Made by a program: the position numbers and the translations under genes. Shown here in pieces: positions 51,801 through 62,945 of a stretch of DNA of 64,000 nt; position 1 is the first letter of the stretch; each line of letters opens with the position of its first letter. Source of the DNA: Onchocerca volvulus (taxonomy: Eukaryota; Nematoda; Chromadorea; Rhabditida; Onchocercidae); contig HG738139.1 in NCBI GenBank assembly GCA_000499405.2, positions 15,476,858 through 15,540,857 of the forward strand. Reading direction: 5' to 3'. The notes beneath the pieces are model-generated. The model worked only from the letters and a program-made list of their open reading frames with translations, did no database searches and had not been told where the DNA came from.

Positions 51801-54419
51801 TTAAAAATGAAACAATATGTTGATTATCGGTAAAGTTGTATTTATTTACTGGATTATAATTTACTAATTCAATAATCATTATTTATAATTATCATTATTT
51901 ATTGAAAATTATCAAAAAAAAAAAGTTGACAATATTTGTTTATTTATTAATTAAAATCATCCTTCAAATTGATTGATTCCTATTTTCATTTGGTAACATT
52001 GTTGATTTTAGAAGCGAAATTATTTCCATTAACAAAAAAATTTCTCAATGATTACACATTTGTTTTAAATAATTGATAAAATATGGGCCAATTGAATTTT
52101 CTTTTTTTTTTCCGAATTTCTTCTGCCTATTAACTAATGTTAACTTATATAATTCTTGAAAAAAAAAAAAGGAAATCGATAATTGATTTAAATTGTTCGT
52201 TTGTTGAATTTTCTTCAAATTTCATATTTATATTAAGATGAGCAAAGATCAATGGTCAAAAGTTTGTTTAGAGCGAAAACATTTGCTGGAAGTGAAGAAA
52301 TGAAGCAAGTTAGCAGGATAATTGCAAAAAAAGAAAAGTCTGAAATAGCCGCACATTCAACATTTTCATGGACAAACGAAATAATTGATGTACCTCCCGT
52401 TCCACCACGGTTATCGCGGTGTAAAATTATACAAAATATCTATACAATTGAGTTAGCTGTATGTTTTAGCTTATTTTTTTGTTATTTTTTATTTTTTAAG
52501 AATTTTTCATTTCAAAATTCGAATTTAAATAAGTAATAATCAATCTAACATTTTGAAATTCTCTCAAAATCAATAAAATGACAAAATGTAATGTAAACAA
52601 GTAATAATTCCCACTGTATCATACTTTTATTTTTATTTTAAATTAAAATCACGATATCTGATGCCTCTTGGTATAAATTATTAAAATAATAAATAAACCG
52701 CCAAAATGGGTGAAAATCTTAACTCAAATAGATGTTTTAATTTTGTAAAAGATTTTTCAATTTTAGAATTTAAAAATTTTTCTATTCGAATTTTTTAGGT
52801 TGATGGCAATTCAACAACTGTAATACCAATTCGAATAGGTACAATACCACATTTAGCAATTTTATTTCAACGAAATTCATATGAAAAACAAGAAAACAGT
52901 GATGATGAAAATAATCGAGCAAATGGTGATGTTACAATAAATGAATCCACATCAATGCTTCCAAATAATAAGCCAAAAATACAGGTTACAGAAATTTATC
53001 ATAATGAACAATGATTTTGCTTATTTTTATGTGATAACAGAAAAGTACTAAATTGATGCAGCAAAATTTTTTAATCACGAATAAAATTCGAAATTAATTC
53101 ATTTTATTAATTTCTAACTTATAATGACGATTTTTGTTACAAGTCTTGGTACTATGCAACTGAAATGAAAATTTCAATTTTTCGTAAAATTATAATCCTT
53201 TTTATAAAATATTAATAATGATAATTATTATAAATCGTTTTTTTTCAATTGAATTTCTTTTTTATCATCATCGTTACTTTCGAGTATAAAATATAAATAC
53301 TTGAGAAATTGAAAAAAAAAAGGTCGAAAAAATTATTTCTTTGTAGGTTACAGTAACAACTGAAAATGGCCAAACATTGGATAATACAAGTGAATCTGAT
53401 GAATTAAGCCCAGATATGGAAATGATGCTATGTTCGAAGAAACGTGTACGTGTACCAAGCTCGATTTTGAGCGAACTTTATCCGAAACTTCCAAATCCAT
53501 ATTACAAGTAAGTACTAAAATGTTCATTTCTTCCTTCTTTTCGCTTAATTCATTTTGTAAAACCAAACATCTTTCCATTTCTTTATGAACTGAAAAAGTT
53601 CAAATTAAATTAAGAAAATATTTGTCCATAATTCGTTCTAATTATGTAATTGTATATGATTAAGAAATTTGAAAATGTATCAAAATTTCATGGATGTATG
53701 AATAATTACGGAATAAATTCTTTTTAATACAAGAAAAATTGATATAATTGCTATACAAATGCTATAATGTCAAATTTTCAACAAAGTTGCTAATGCTCAT
53801 TTGATAAAAGTTGTTTTTAAAGGAAAGTAAAATATGCCAATCAATTTTACTATCTTTTTTTTTTTTTTTTTTTTATAAGAAATCTTCACTTTTTTTTTTT
53901 TTTGTTAATTTATCTTGCTAGCATTTTTACATTGATAATTTATTTATCTTATCTCCTGTCCCAAATAATGATTGGAAAATGATTAGAATTATATAATATG
54001 ATAGTTTCAGCATGATCGCATCAAATATTACGAAATTCCAGTAGTAAAATTCACGATCCTTAATTTATATGGCAAAAATATTTGGTAAAAAAAGTGGATT
54101 ACTAAGAAAAATTGCTTGTACAAATTATCGCGAATACTATTCATTAATAACATATTAAATTGGTTATTACTGAATAGTATTGGAATATATTGAATATTCG
54201 CCATATCTTCATATTTCATTAGTTAAAATTCATTCTAATTTCATTATAAAATCTTTTATTGCTTTCCCGAAAATTATTACTATCCATAATTTTAATTTAT
54301 AAATCACAAATGATTGCAGGAAATCACTTTTTGGTGAAGTGGACATATCAGAAGATCAAGAAAACGTACAATTTGGTGATACTAAATTTGCTCCTAAATA
54401 TCCATTTTATGCAGATTGA
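48833..54419 (+). CDS. arrestin domain-containing protein (alpha-arrestin type)
   Basis: Alpha-arrestins are cytosolic adaptors that link membrane proteins to ubiquitin ligases and endocytosis. Nine exons join in phase: 48833-48913, 50136-50226, 50595-50698, 51106-51306, 51624-51829, 52272-52458, 52799-52984, 53347-53507 and 54320-54419, giving 438 residues. The Arrestin_N domain is at about 3-150: KFDIEFNNPESAYFAGQEVS, ELKGRARTYWTKHSG, ERILPPGRHDIPFSFTLSKT, FEGEFGFIRYTCKA. The Arrestin_C domain is at about 178-310: RGSITVKMSLDRTGFTPGEK, SITNDSSKMI, IDVPPVPPRLSRCKIIQ, and VIPIRIGTIP. An acidic linker (ENSDDENN) and a tail ending in PKYPFYAD follow. The PPxY motifs that usually recruit NEDD4-type ligases are absent; the nearest are LPNPYYK and PPVPPRL. 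Intron 1 (1.2 kb) is the largest. Introns 7 and 8 border exons that begin GTTACA or GTTGAT after an AG, so those acceptors are clear. Confidence 0.93.
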
Positions 54420-54733
54420 TTAAAATTTGCCAGTTTGTTCTCCATTTTCATAATTTGATTTCTTTTGAGCTATTTATCAACATTTTCTGCATAAATTACA
54501 TTTTTAAATTTCATATTATAAGAAAGATGCAAATTAAATTTTATTTTTAATTTTCCTAATTGTATTTTTCGGCGTTTTTTTTTTTCTTCGATATTATATT
54601 TGTAACTTGCATGACAAAAAGAAATGCAAATTCACGAAAATTTATGTATGAAGATGAAAAATGAACCAATTTATTCTTTTATAATTCTTTTTCTTTAGGA
54701 TTTTTTTTTTCCGAAATCTATGTTATGAGCTTT

Positions 54734-54770
<37 letters not shown>

Positions 54771-57700
54771 ATTCACTTTTCAGTTTTTAAAAAAAATTTC
54801 TGACGGAAAATTTTTTCAAATTTAATCAATGAAAGCGAAAATTTTGCACAAAAAATTGCAGATGAATTTGCTGTTTGCTGACCATAACGATAAAAATGTT
54901 AAGCATAAAAAAATGATGACAATGCTGAAATATTTATGCTAAAATCTCGAAATTCCAAAATATAATTTTTCAGACAATTTTAATCCTATTGGATCATAAA
55001 AGTTTTTGTTATATGACAGAAATATGAGTAATGTACGTATGTGACAACAATCATTTCATATGTTCGTACATTCCGTTCCATTTGTTGATTGCATTAATAT
55101 TGTGATGATATGTAAATGATATGATAAATAAATTTTATTACAGTTAAAAAAAGCAAATAATTTATATTATTAATGATGAAATATTACGAGATTTTTCTAG
55201 TATTTAATTTTTCCAGTTCTGAAATTTTCTTAATTCATAGTCTTTGGAAAAAATTTTGAAATTTAAAAAATTTTCTTCGATTTTTCTCGAATTGCTCAAT
55301 GCAGTAATTTTACAAACAGAAAAAGAAAAAAAAGGTAATGCTGACGTTTCAAGTGTTTTTTCTTTGTATTTTAGTGATCTTTCTTATCACAAAAAGAGTG
55401 AATTTTGAGCAAATTCCATATGTTGCTAATTTGAGCAGCAATAAAATCGATAATTAACATATCCTAAAGTATTCATGGATTTATTAAGTTGCAAATGACC
55501 GATACGGAACAGTTTCCAACTTTAATTTTTTGCTAATTTTTCTGATTTCCATATCGTATTTGAATTTGAAGATGATTCACTTTCATTTGTTTTACGAATG
55601 AATTTCTTACGAAATATCAAAAATCGCCCGCTGAATGATCCATTTATTTACTTTTTTTCTTATACAAAATTTTCGCCATTCATTTAAATTATTCATTTCA
55701 ATTAATTATCAATTTTTTCAAGTAATGAAACAAAAACTTAGCACTACTGCATCATCTTAATGGATTTGTTCGAAGTGGAAGATAAAAACCATTCAGTATT
55801 CGTAATATTCCGTACTTATTTGCTAAAATAAAAACAAATCAAAATATCATATTAATTGAATAAATAAAAAAATGAATAGAAATAATTGTTTGGAACACTT
55901 TTATTTTGTAATTGTCTCGTTGATGGTTGGCGCCAATTAATATATTAATAAATAAAATTTAATATTTGTGACGTAAATTTTAAAAAAATTTGAAAACTTA
56001 AACAGCTTAAATATGACATTATGTTGTGCTGCTATTGATTTTTGCTTAATTTTGTTAAAAATTAAATTATATAAATAATCAAGTAAACAAATAAATGTTC
56101 TAATGTTCCAACGAAATGGCTAAAAATGCATCTTCTTTGCAAATTGCTTTCAAATATAACCTAATGATTTGATGAGTTTCGTAAAAATACTCACGCATTA
56201 CTCACAAAACTTAAATTCGTAATCTAAAATTGGAGATTTGAATAGACGAAAAGTGAAGGAAAGAAAAAGGAAGAAATAAATATTTGTAAATCAAATATTT
56301 TACTATCTATTTTCACTTTTTTTTCATGTTATTCCTTCGGAAAAGTTTGCTGAAAATTACGTCTTTAATTTCATTTAAATTTTGCAAATATTTTAAATAA
56401 TAAACTGCTTGTATTTCTCCGATAATAAATTGTATCTATCATTTTTTTTTTTTTTTTTTTTGAATTTCGCACATATTTTGATCAAAAAAAATTTTTTTTA
56501 ATGGATGAAGTTTATTTTAGAAGGGATCTTGTTGCAAAATGCATTTTACACATTAAAGGAAAACTTATCTATATCTTTTTTTTTTCTTTTGAACAAATGA
56601 TGTAAAAGGAATGAGAAGAAAAAAATAAACAAAAAACAGTCTCTCAAATTTTTATCATTTGTTCTCTGAGTTTACTATCTTCTGCCGTAAGTTCGAATCC
56701 AACCAGCAAAAAGAAAAGAAAATACAATTTTTGGAAACTGTTAAAATATATCACAGCAAGAAGTGACTTAACAAAATAACAAAACTTCAAGAAAAAGAAG
56801 AAAAAAACTGACAAATTTTTTTCAAATAAAAAAAAACAATTTGTAAGATTTTTGATTAAAAGAAACAAACTTTCTTTTTTTTTTGCTTAAATTATAACAA
56901 TATATTGTTAAAGAAAATACGAAAACAACAATCAAACATTTATAAGGTTGCGAATTTTCCAGCATGAAAAGAAAAAATCTTTTTCATGTTTTGAATTCTG
57001 AAATTTATTTCAATAATTAATTTGATAATTCTTTAATTAAAAAACTTTCCACTCCGTTGTCTTTCTTTTTATCCATGTTTCAAGCATTTTCATAAACGAA
57101 TAATGTTTCTTCTCATGAATTTCCTTGTATTCAAGAAAAAAAAGTAAGCTAACTTTATGCATTTAGTTGCACATATTTCATAAAATATGCTAACTTCAAT
57201 TATTTCAAAAATTTAGGTCTATTTATTGACTAATTTTAGGAAGCGATCGTTGAAGTTTTTTCATACATTTTACTGGCAAATAGAAGAAGCGATATTTCAA
57301 AAAGGGAAAAAATATTTGCTCTACTCTTAGTATGTAAAATAATCTTAAAGCAGACCGACTTTTTTTTATCATCACGTAATTGATAAGATTAAAAATTTTA
57401 AGTATTACCATTTTCTTTCCTCCCCAAGATGTTGGTTATTATATTTATATCTCAGAATTTGGAGAAAGATAAATTTTTTTTTTTATCAGATAGTTTTTCT
57501 TTATTGTAAAATTATCATATGATCGTTCATATTATTAATATTTGAAGAATGCTAAATTAGTTCATTTCACATGCAATACTATTACTGATGATAATATTTT
57601 TAATATATTTTTTAGATTAGAAAAATTAATCCTTCAATTTGAATGAATTTTGCTAATCTTTAATGAAAAATAGCCTTCAAGATTTTGAAAATGGAAATAA

Positions 57701-59081
57701 TTTGATGAAATTGCAACATTTCATGCAATCCTTGATCACTTTCCACTGTATTCTCATTTATTTTGTCTCGTCATCATAAAACACTTTGTTTTTTGTAATT
57801 ATGCTTTCTCCAGTAATTTAATAATTGTTTTTGTAGAATTTGTAATTATTTCGTAAGTCTGAACTTGGTTATGTTTTAGCCATTTTAGATGAACTGATCT
57901 TACAAATTAAAATGAATAATGCTGTAATAATGAAGACAAAGTAAAGCATTCAAATGGCGACATCAAACTAAAAATGAAGAGATAGACCTAGAAATTAATG
58001 AAAGTTCTGAAATCAAAAGTAGTCATGCAACATTGTCGCAAGCAACAATAGTTTGACACAAAAAAAAAGCAAAAACAGACTGCATGTATGTTTTAACAAT
58101 TATTAGGCTACTTATTGAAAAATAAATTATTTTCTAAACAAAAGACTAAAACAAAATATTGAGTGCTTGAAAAACTGTGTTAATCATTCGGTTCCGAAGG
58201 ATAAAAAGCACACAACAGATGAAGCAAAAATAATATAGTAAGCTTGGTTTAATTGTTTATTCAAAAAATAATTCCCGTTCAATAATAGGATGAAATTTCA
58301 AAAAAAATGTACAGTAATCTCTTTTGTTCATTTCGACCTGTCAATGGTGCAATGCAATAATTTTTGCATGCTAATTGATTGAATCATTCGAAATTTAGAC
58401 TAAAGTTTATTACTGATAGCTTATTTTGCCGTTTTTTTTTTTTTGCTTATAAAAGCAGTGTCTTTTTTTTTTTAAATCTATACCTCTTCGTTTTTTTTCT
58501 CCCGTTCCCATTGAATCCTCTTTTTCATTCCTTCATTATTTAAATTCTTATTTTAAATAATAATAACTTCCATTTCCATTCTTCTATCTTCTCCATTTCT
58601 CTTCTTACTTAACTATAGCAGCATAAAACTTCTCATTTTAAATTTCAAAGTTTTTACTTTTTTTCTTTTTTGTTGTAACTATCACTCTCTCAATCGTTTT
58701 CAACATTTTTCTAATAAATTATATGAATTTACTTGATAGCTTTGGCGAATTCCTTATTTCAATCTTAATTACCAAAAAATTGATCTAATTTTCTGAATTC
58801 TGCATATTTCCCCTGATAATTACAACAATACTTACTTCTTGACAAAAGAATTATTTCAAAAAATTTATTACTTTGATTTAACTTTTAAAATTTGTGAAAA
58901 AAGTTAAATTGTGCTCGGAAATATTTGAAATTTGTTTCAAAATTATTGTAAAATGTTATATGAAAGGTGTTTGGTATGGCAAGTTTGAATTGTTTAATTA
59001 AAAATATAAGAATTATGTGTAATAACTACATGGAATATTGCAATTTTATTAAATCATTTCCGTTTTTAAGAATTCTCGGCA
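54420..59081. other. intergenic, no recognised gene
   Basis: AT-rich, with a poly(A) run of about 30 bases at 54739-54767 and poly(T) near 56443. Open frames at 56644-56868 and 57223-57411 (both minus) are low complexity and unsupported. The region holds the arrestin 3' end and the promoter of the 59082 gene. Confidence 0.6.
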
Positions 59082-61965
59082 ATGGTCGCTCATAGTTGGA
59101 AATTGCCGGAAATGAAAAAAATTTTGTTTATGTTGTTAACTATTTCCGTTTGTTTCATTGTAATCAATGGTACACCAATTACTACGACTCCTACAGGTAA
59201 ATTAGGGGATTTTTGCCATCTAATCAATTAAACTTTGCGAAATTAAATAATTTAGAAAGAAGAGATAATGATGGATTCAATGGAACTTGCAAAGATCCAA
59301 ATTTTATGATGGATTTTTATCCGATACGAAAGAGACTATTGAAATATTTCGCAACTCTCAACAACAGCGATTTGCTCTCTGCACGCGCGTTCGTCTTTTG
59401 CATTCAATTCATCAACTTCTCGTTAAATTTTTAAACATTTTAATTATGCACATTTCTTCCAATAGCAATGAAAAAATCAACCTGACAGCATTTTTCTGAA
59501 TTGTAACTTATCTCATTGAAGATCTTGCGAATCGCTTTACAAACTTGCAAGCGAAGTGTTAAATCGAAGGATTAAGCCATTCATCATCATAAACGGTACG
59601 GTAAATAGTGCAGTTGACCAACAAATCATTTCTACTGAACGACATATTGCTTCTGTCAATTGGTATTCGTATTATTTTGGTAATTTTTTGACGGTTAGTT
59701 TCTGTTTTTCTCTCAATTTACAAACATGAATTTGGTTTTTGTAAATATTTGACTATTTTAGCATCTTTGCTTCTTTTTATTAAGATCTGTTGATATAAAA
59801 TTCTCTTACTTCTCAGCTTTTCAACTTAAAAATGTTTTTGATCATATAATCTCATCCTACCTTGTTTCTAAAACATCTCAATCATTCCTTTACTTGAAAG
59901 TTAGCTTGCAGAAAGTAGCAAACGATTCATTTGAAGAAACTGCTATTCGCCGAGAAAAGATTTAAATTAAATTAATTGTGCAAATCTGGCTTTATTTTAG
60001 CTCCGAGATCGACAATCCAAAATTGCTCTTTTATTTGATAATTGCAATAATCCTACGCCGCAGGAGCATCAACCATTCACCCCCATATGTTTACAATTTG
60101 TTCCATACGACAATCGCTTTGAAATTAATGATCTATCCGCAAATTGTATTTTTGCTAAACTTCAGATTTCTGCTGAAATAATTCAATTCCAGCTAAATCA
60201 AATAAAATGTCAATTTTTTTCAGATGGTGATTTAGGCAACAACCATCCACGAAATGCCGTAATTATCCCAAAGATGTACGATGCCTCTGCAGATGTCATA
60301 CGTCATAGTGATAGGTTATATGTTTTACTGAAAAAACAATATTTTTTCGCTTCTGATTTCATTTGCTGAGATGTAGCTATTCTGAATATATCAGATGATC
60401 AGTTTTTCCGTAAAACTGATTCTGAATCTCTCGTCATCGCTACATAGTAGTAAAAGCTAATTGTATGGCATCGAGATGTTTTGGCAGAAAAGATTATTCG
60501 AAGTTTGAAGTTATTCTTGCGATAATTCAAGTAGAATTGCTTCATCATGCGTCTTTTTCGGAACGTTAATTACACGTCGTCATTACTCCGTAGTGAAACT
60601 AAGTCCTGCATTTAATTGATGACTGTTATTATTGAATTAATATTGGAAAACAAAATTAGAAATGTTCCATTTTGTTCGGATTTGCTTGGTTGATTTAAAT
60701 TGTTTAAGTGTTAGTAAATAATAAACAAAAACAGCTAGCTGTTCATTAGTTATAATCTATTATTCAACTAATTTAATAGCAATTATTTTCCAGACGTCAC
60801 TTTTCTGAAAGAAGATGGGAAATAAGAATGGTAAAAATCATTGCTTACTATTTCTTTTTTGAATTTTGAAAGCATTTCTTAATTCTCTAGATTTTTTATT
60901 CATTTTTCTTTAACTTAAGAAATGAGATATTTTTGTTTTCGGCAATATTTCGCTGACAAACAATTTGATAATACAAACAAATAGAATTACAATTTTCAGT
61001 CTGAAACGAAATTAATCATTGTTTTCCGAGGAAATGCTCTGTCATCTTCCGACATAGAATCCATAACAAACACTAAAATCGCTCCGTTTGCGGATAATCG
61101 TTCTGTATTTGTCTGTTATGCTTTACACGTTGGTGAGAACTCACGATCACGGTAAGTCGACTATAACAAGCATAAGACGCATAAAAAAGTAAAGAAAAAT
61201 TCGGACTGACCAGAATGCTATCCGAAATAGATCATATTTTGACGGTGAAATTACTAAATACCATAAATATGAATAGATCGAGCAGAGATCCTCAATTTCA
61301 TGCAGTTACAATTTCAGAATCAGGCGTTCATCTTCTTTTGTGATGTTTAGTGGTAAAAATGTTGAAGCGTCGACATTTCTCATAGAAACAACCGATGAAG
61401 AAAAATTGAGAGAAAAGCTTTTAAAATGGAAGGTTTGACTCATTCTTCATCTTCATTGCTTGCTCCTTCAGTTTAAACTTATTTAATCGGGATTGTTTAT
61501 AACCATTAGCCAAGCTGAAGTTCAACGAAATCATACCCTTTTTTACAGTTGGTCAATTTGCCTGCTTCAATTTGTGAAATTCTCAATTTCTTTCCAATTT
61601 TTTGTTGTTTCCTGTTGGTTTTGTGTGCCATTTTTCCAATGTTTTTTTTTTTTTTTTTCAGTCTAAATTGGACTTCCTCGGAAGCCATCACATAATCCCA
61701 TTCTATTTCACAAAACAATCGATGGAACCAACGAACAGCGAGGAGATATTCAAGTTTGGAAGTTCAATTTTTTTTATAATTTATAGCAGATTTCAGTGTT
61801 TCTCACAGTTTTATTTCCAGAGAGACATTTGGTATTCAGCCAACTACCCTACGATTGTCTGCATCTGAGTTGGCCGAAACTGGTTTAATTTACTGGAATT
61901 CCACGACGAGCGCTACGAGAAATCCGGGCTCAGTGTATGCGATAGTTGGTTTCAAAAAATTCTGA
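59082..61965 (+). CDS. predicted secreted or membrane-anchored protein, family not recognised
   Basis: Nine exons join in phase with good splice sites: 59082-59196, 59256-59388, 59522-59693, 60001-60314, 60794-60830, 61000-61151, 61318-61432, 61662-61753 and 61821-61965, giving 424 residues. A hydrophobic run at about 12-31 (KKILFMLLTISVCFIVING) is a signal peptide or anchor, followed by a Thr-rich TPITTTPT. The mature part has scattered cysteines (GTCKDPN, ASCESLY, FDNCNNPTP, PICLQF, SANCIF, IKCQFF, VFVCYA) and N-glycosylation sequons (FNGTC, NNSD, INGTV, WNSTT). No catalytic motif, kinase, protease, lectin or nuclease signature was recognised. Exon 4 (314 bases) contains an internal TTTTTTTCAG that might hide a small intron. 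The final frame (RLSASELAETGLIYWNS...GFKKF) rests on a GTTTGG donor at 61754. Splicing supports a real gene; its function is unknown. Base composition is less AT-rich than in neighbouring spacers, as expected for coding sequence. Confidence 0.78.
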
Positions 61966-62279
61966 TATGACAATCAATCTATTATGACTGAACGTATTAT
62001 TCTATTGAGAAATTTTCTGATTGTTAATAAAAAATACTATGCGATTTCATTTTAGTGTAGAAATCATTCCAATAGTCATATCTGTTAATAAAATTTATAT
62101 GATTGCGAAATAACATAATCAATAATTCAATCGCCTCGAATTCAACTTCAGGTTTAGTCAAAAGTCAATTTCGAGAGCAGTTTGGGTGCAATTTCTTTCT
62201 GCTTTAGTTCATCCAAATAATACATCCGAAAAGATCAAACATAAGTCGCCGCACTCGCATAGCGGAAATACGGCGATGA

Positions 62280-62531
62280 TTCATTGCAAATCAAACAGGA
62301 GAAAAATGGTCATCAGCGAACGAGCATAAAAGACAGAAAATGGCTCAAATGCAAGCAGAGCGACATGCAACCAGACTTGAGGATGCACAATTGCGAGCAG
62401 TTGATCGTGCGACTTTAGATCCGTTTCATTCTGAACCGAATGAACGCTACAGACTAAGAGTAGCTGAAAGATGGCAACGAGAAGCAGGAGATCAGCATCG
62501 AACACGACTCCATGTTGTGTTTAACGCTGAC
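62280..62531 (+). mobile_element. Helitron fragment, arginine-rich N-terminal tract (copy 2)
   Basis: An open frame from about 62300 reads EHKRQKMAQMQAERHATRLE, then DAQLRAVDRATL, ERYRLRVAERWQREAGDQHR, and TRL. This is the R/E-rich repeat tract found at the N-terminus of many Helitron replicase/helicase proteins. GATCAGC.TC.AACACGACTCC at 62489-62511 matches 5541-5562 of copy 1 in the same strand and reading sense. The frame runs into the end repeat at 62532, where the protein loses its family character. No Helitron_like_N, nuclease or helicase part is present. Confidence 0.7.
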
Positions 62532-62945
62532 AAAAACCTCCTCATACCTATTGCTGAGCTATTGTGATTAAACTGACCTAGTCTAATCACAATAGCAAGA
62601 ATCAGTCTCCAATACAATTAAACTAAAAATCAAATTACAAAGTATCAGTTTTTTTTCCCTAACATAGAAACATGTGCTTTCTCTTCTTTTTTTTCTTCTA
62701 CTTAACTAAGTTGAGCTGCAACAAGGTGTTATACAAAAACATGCGCATATTCGAATGAGAAATTGTGCCAAAATTTCAAAGCATTGGGTAAAGACTTTCC
62801 GATATTTAAGATTTGCCGGAGATTTGAGGTTTTGAACGAAATTTACATTTATACAGCTTCGCTGAAGCGGACTCGCGAAGCGTGGCCGGCCCTTATAGAC
62901 TAACTGGATTGGCCACGTGGAGCGTGGCCGGGTCCAGCTGCAATA
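62532..62945 (-). repeat. Helitron-associated end repeat, copy 2 (inverted relative to 4775-5248)
   Basis: On the minus strand it reads, in order, the same blocks as copy 1: CTCCACGTGGCCAATCCAGT (near 62920), CTTTGAAATTTTGGCACAAT (near 62775), CAGCTCAACTTAGTTAAGTA (near 62708), GAGAAAGCACATGTTTCTAT (near 62675), AATTTGATTTTTAGTTTAAT (near 62630) and TATGAGGAGGTTTTTGTC (near 62545). A perfect 13-base stem (GCTATTGTGATTA) with a 13-base loop is at 62558-62596. GTGGCC/GGCCAC palindromes lie near 62880-62930. Confidence 0.75.

Noticed and set aside
56660..56712. A tRNA-like 3' end (TTCGAATCCAACC) on the plus strand.
   Set aside because: The T stem does not pair, and no matching 5' acceptor, D arm or anticodon arm lies upstream.
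62281..62505. 74-residue minus-strand hydrophobic frame as a membrane protein.
   Set aside because: It is the antisense shadow of the arginine-rich Helitron tract.
4775..62945. The inverted end repeats as the two ends of one giant transposon carrying all the genes between.
   Set aside because: The interior holds ordinary, intron-rich conserved genes and no complete transposase. Two separate old insertions explain it more simply.
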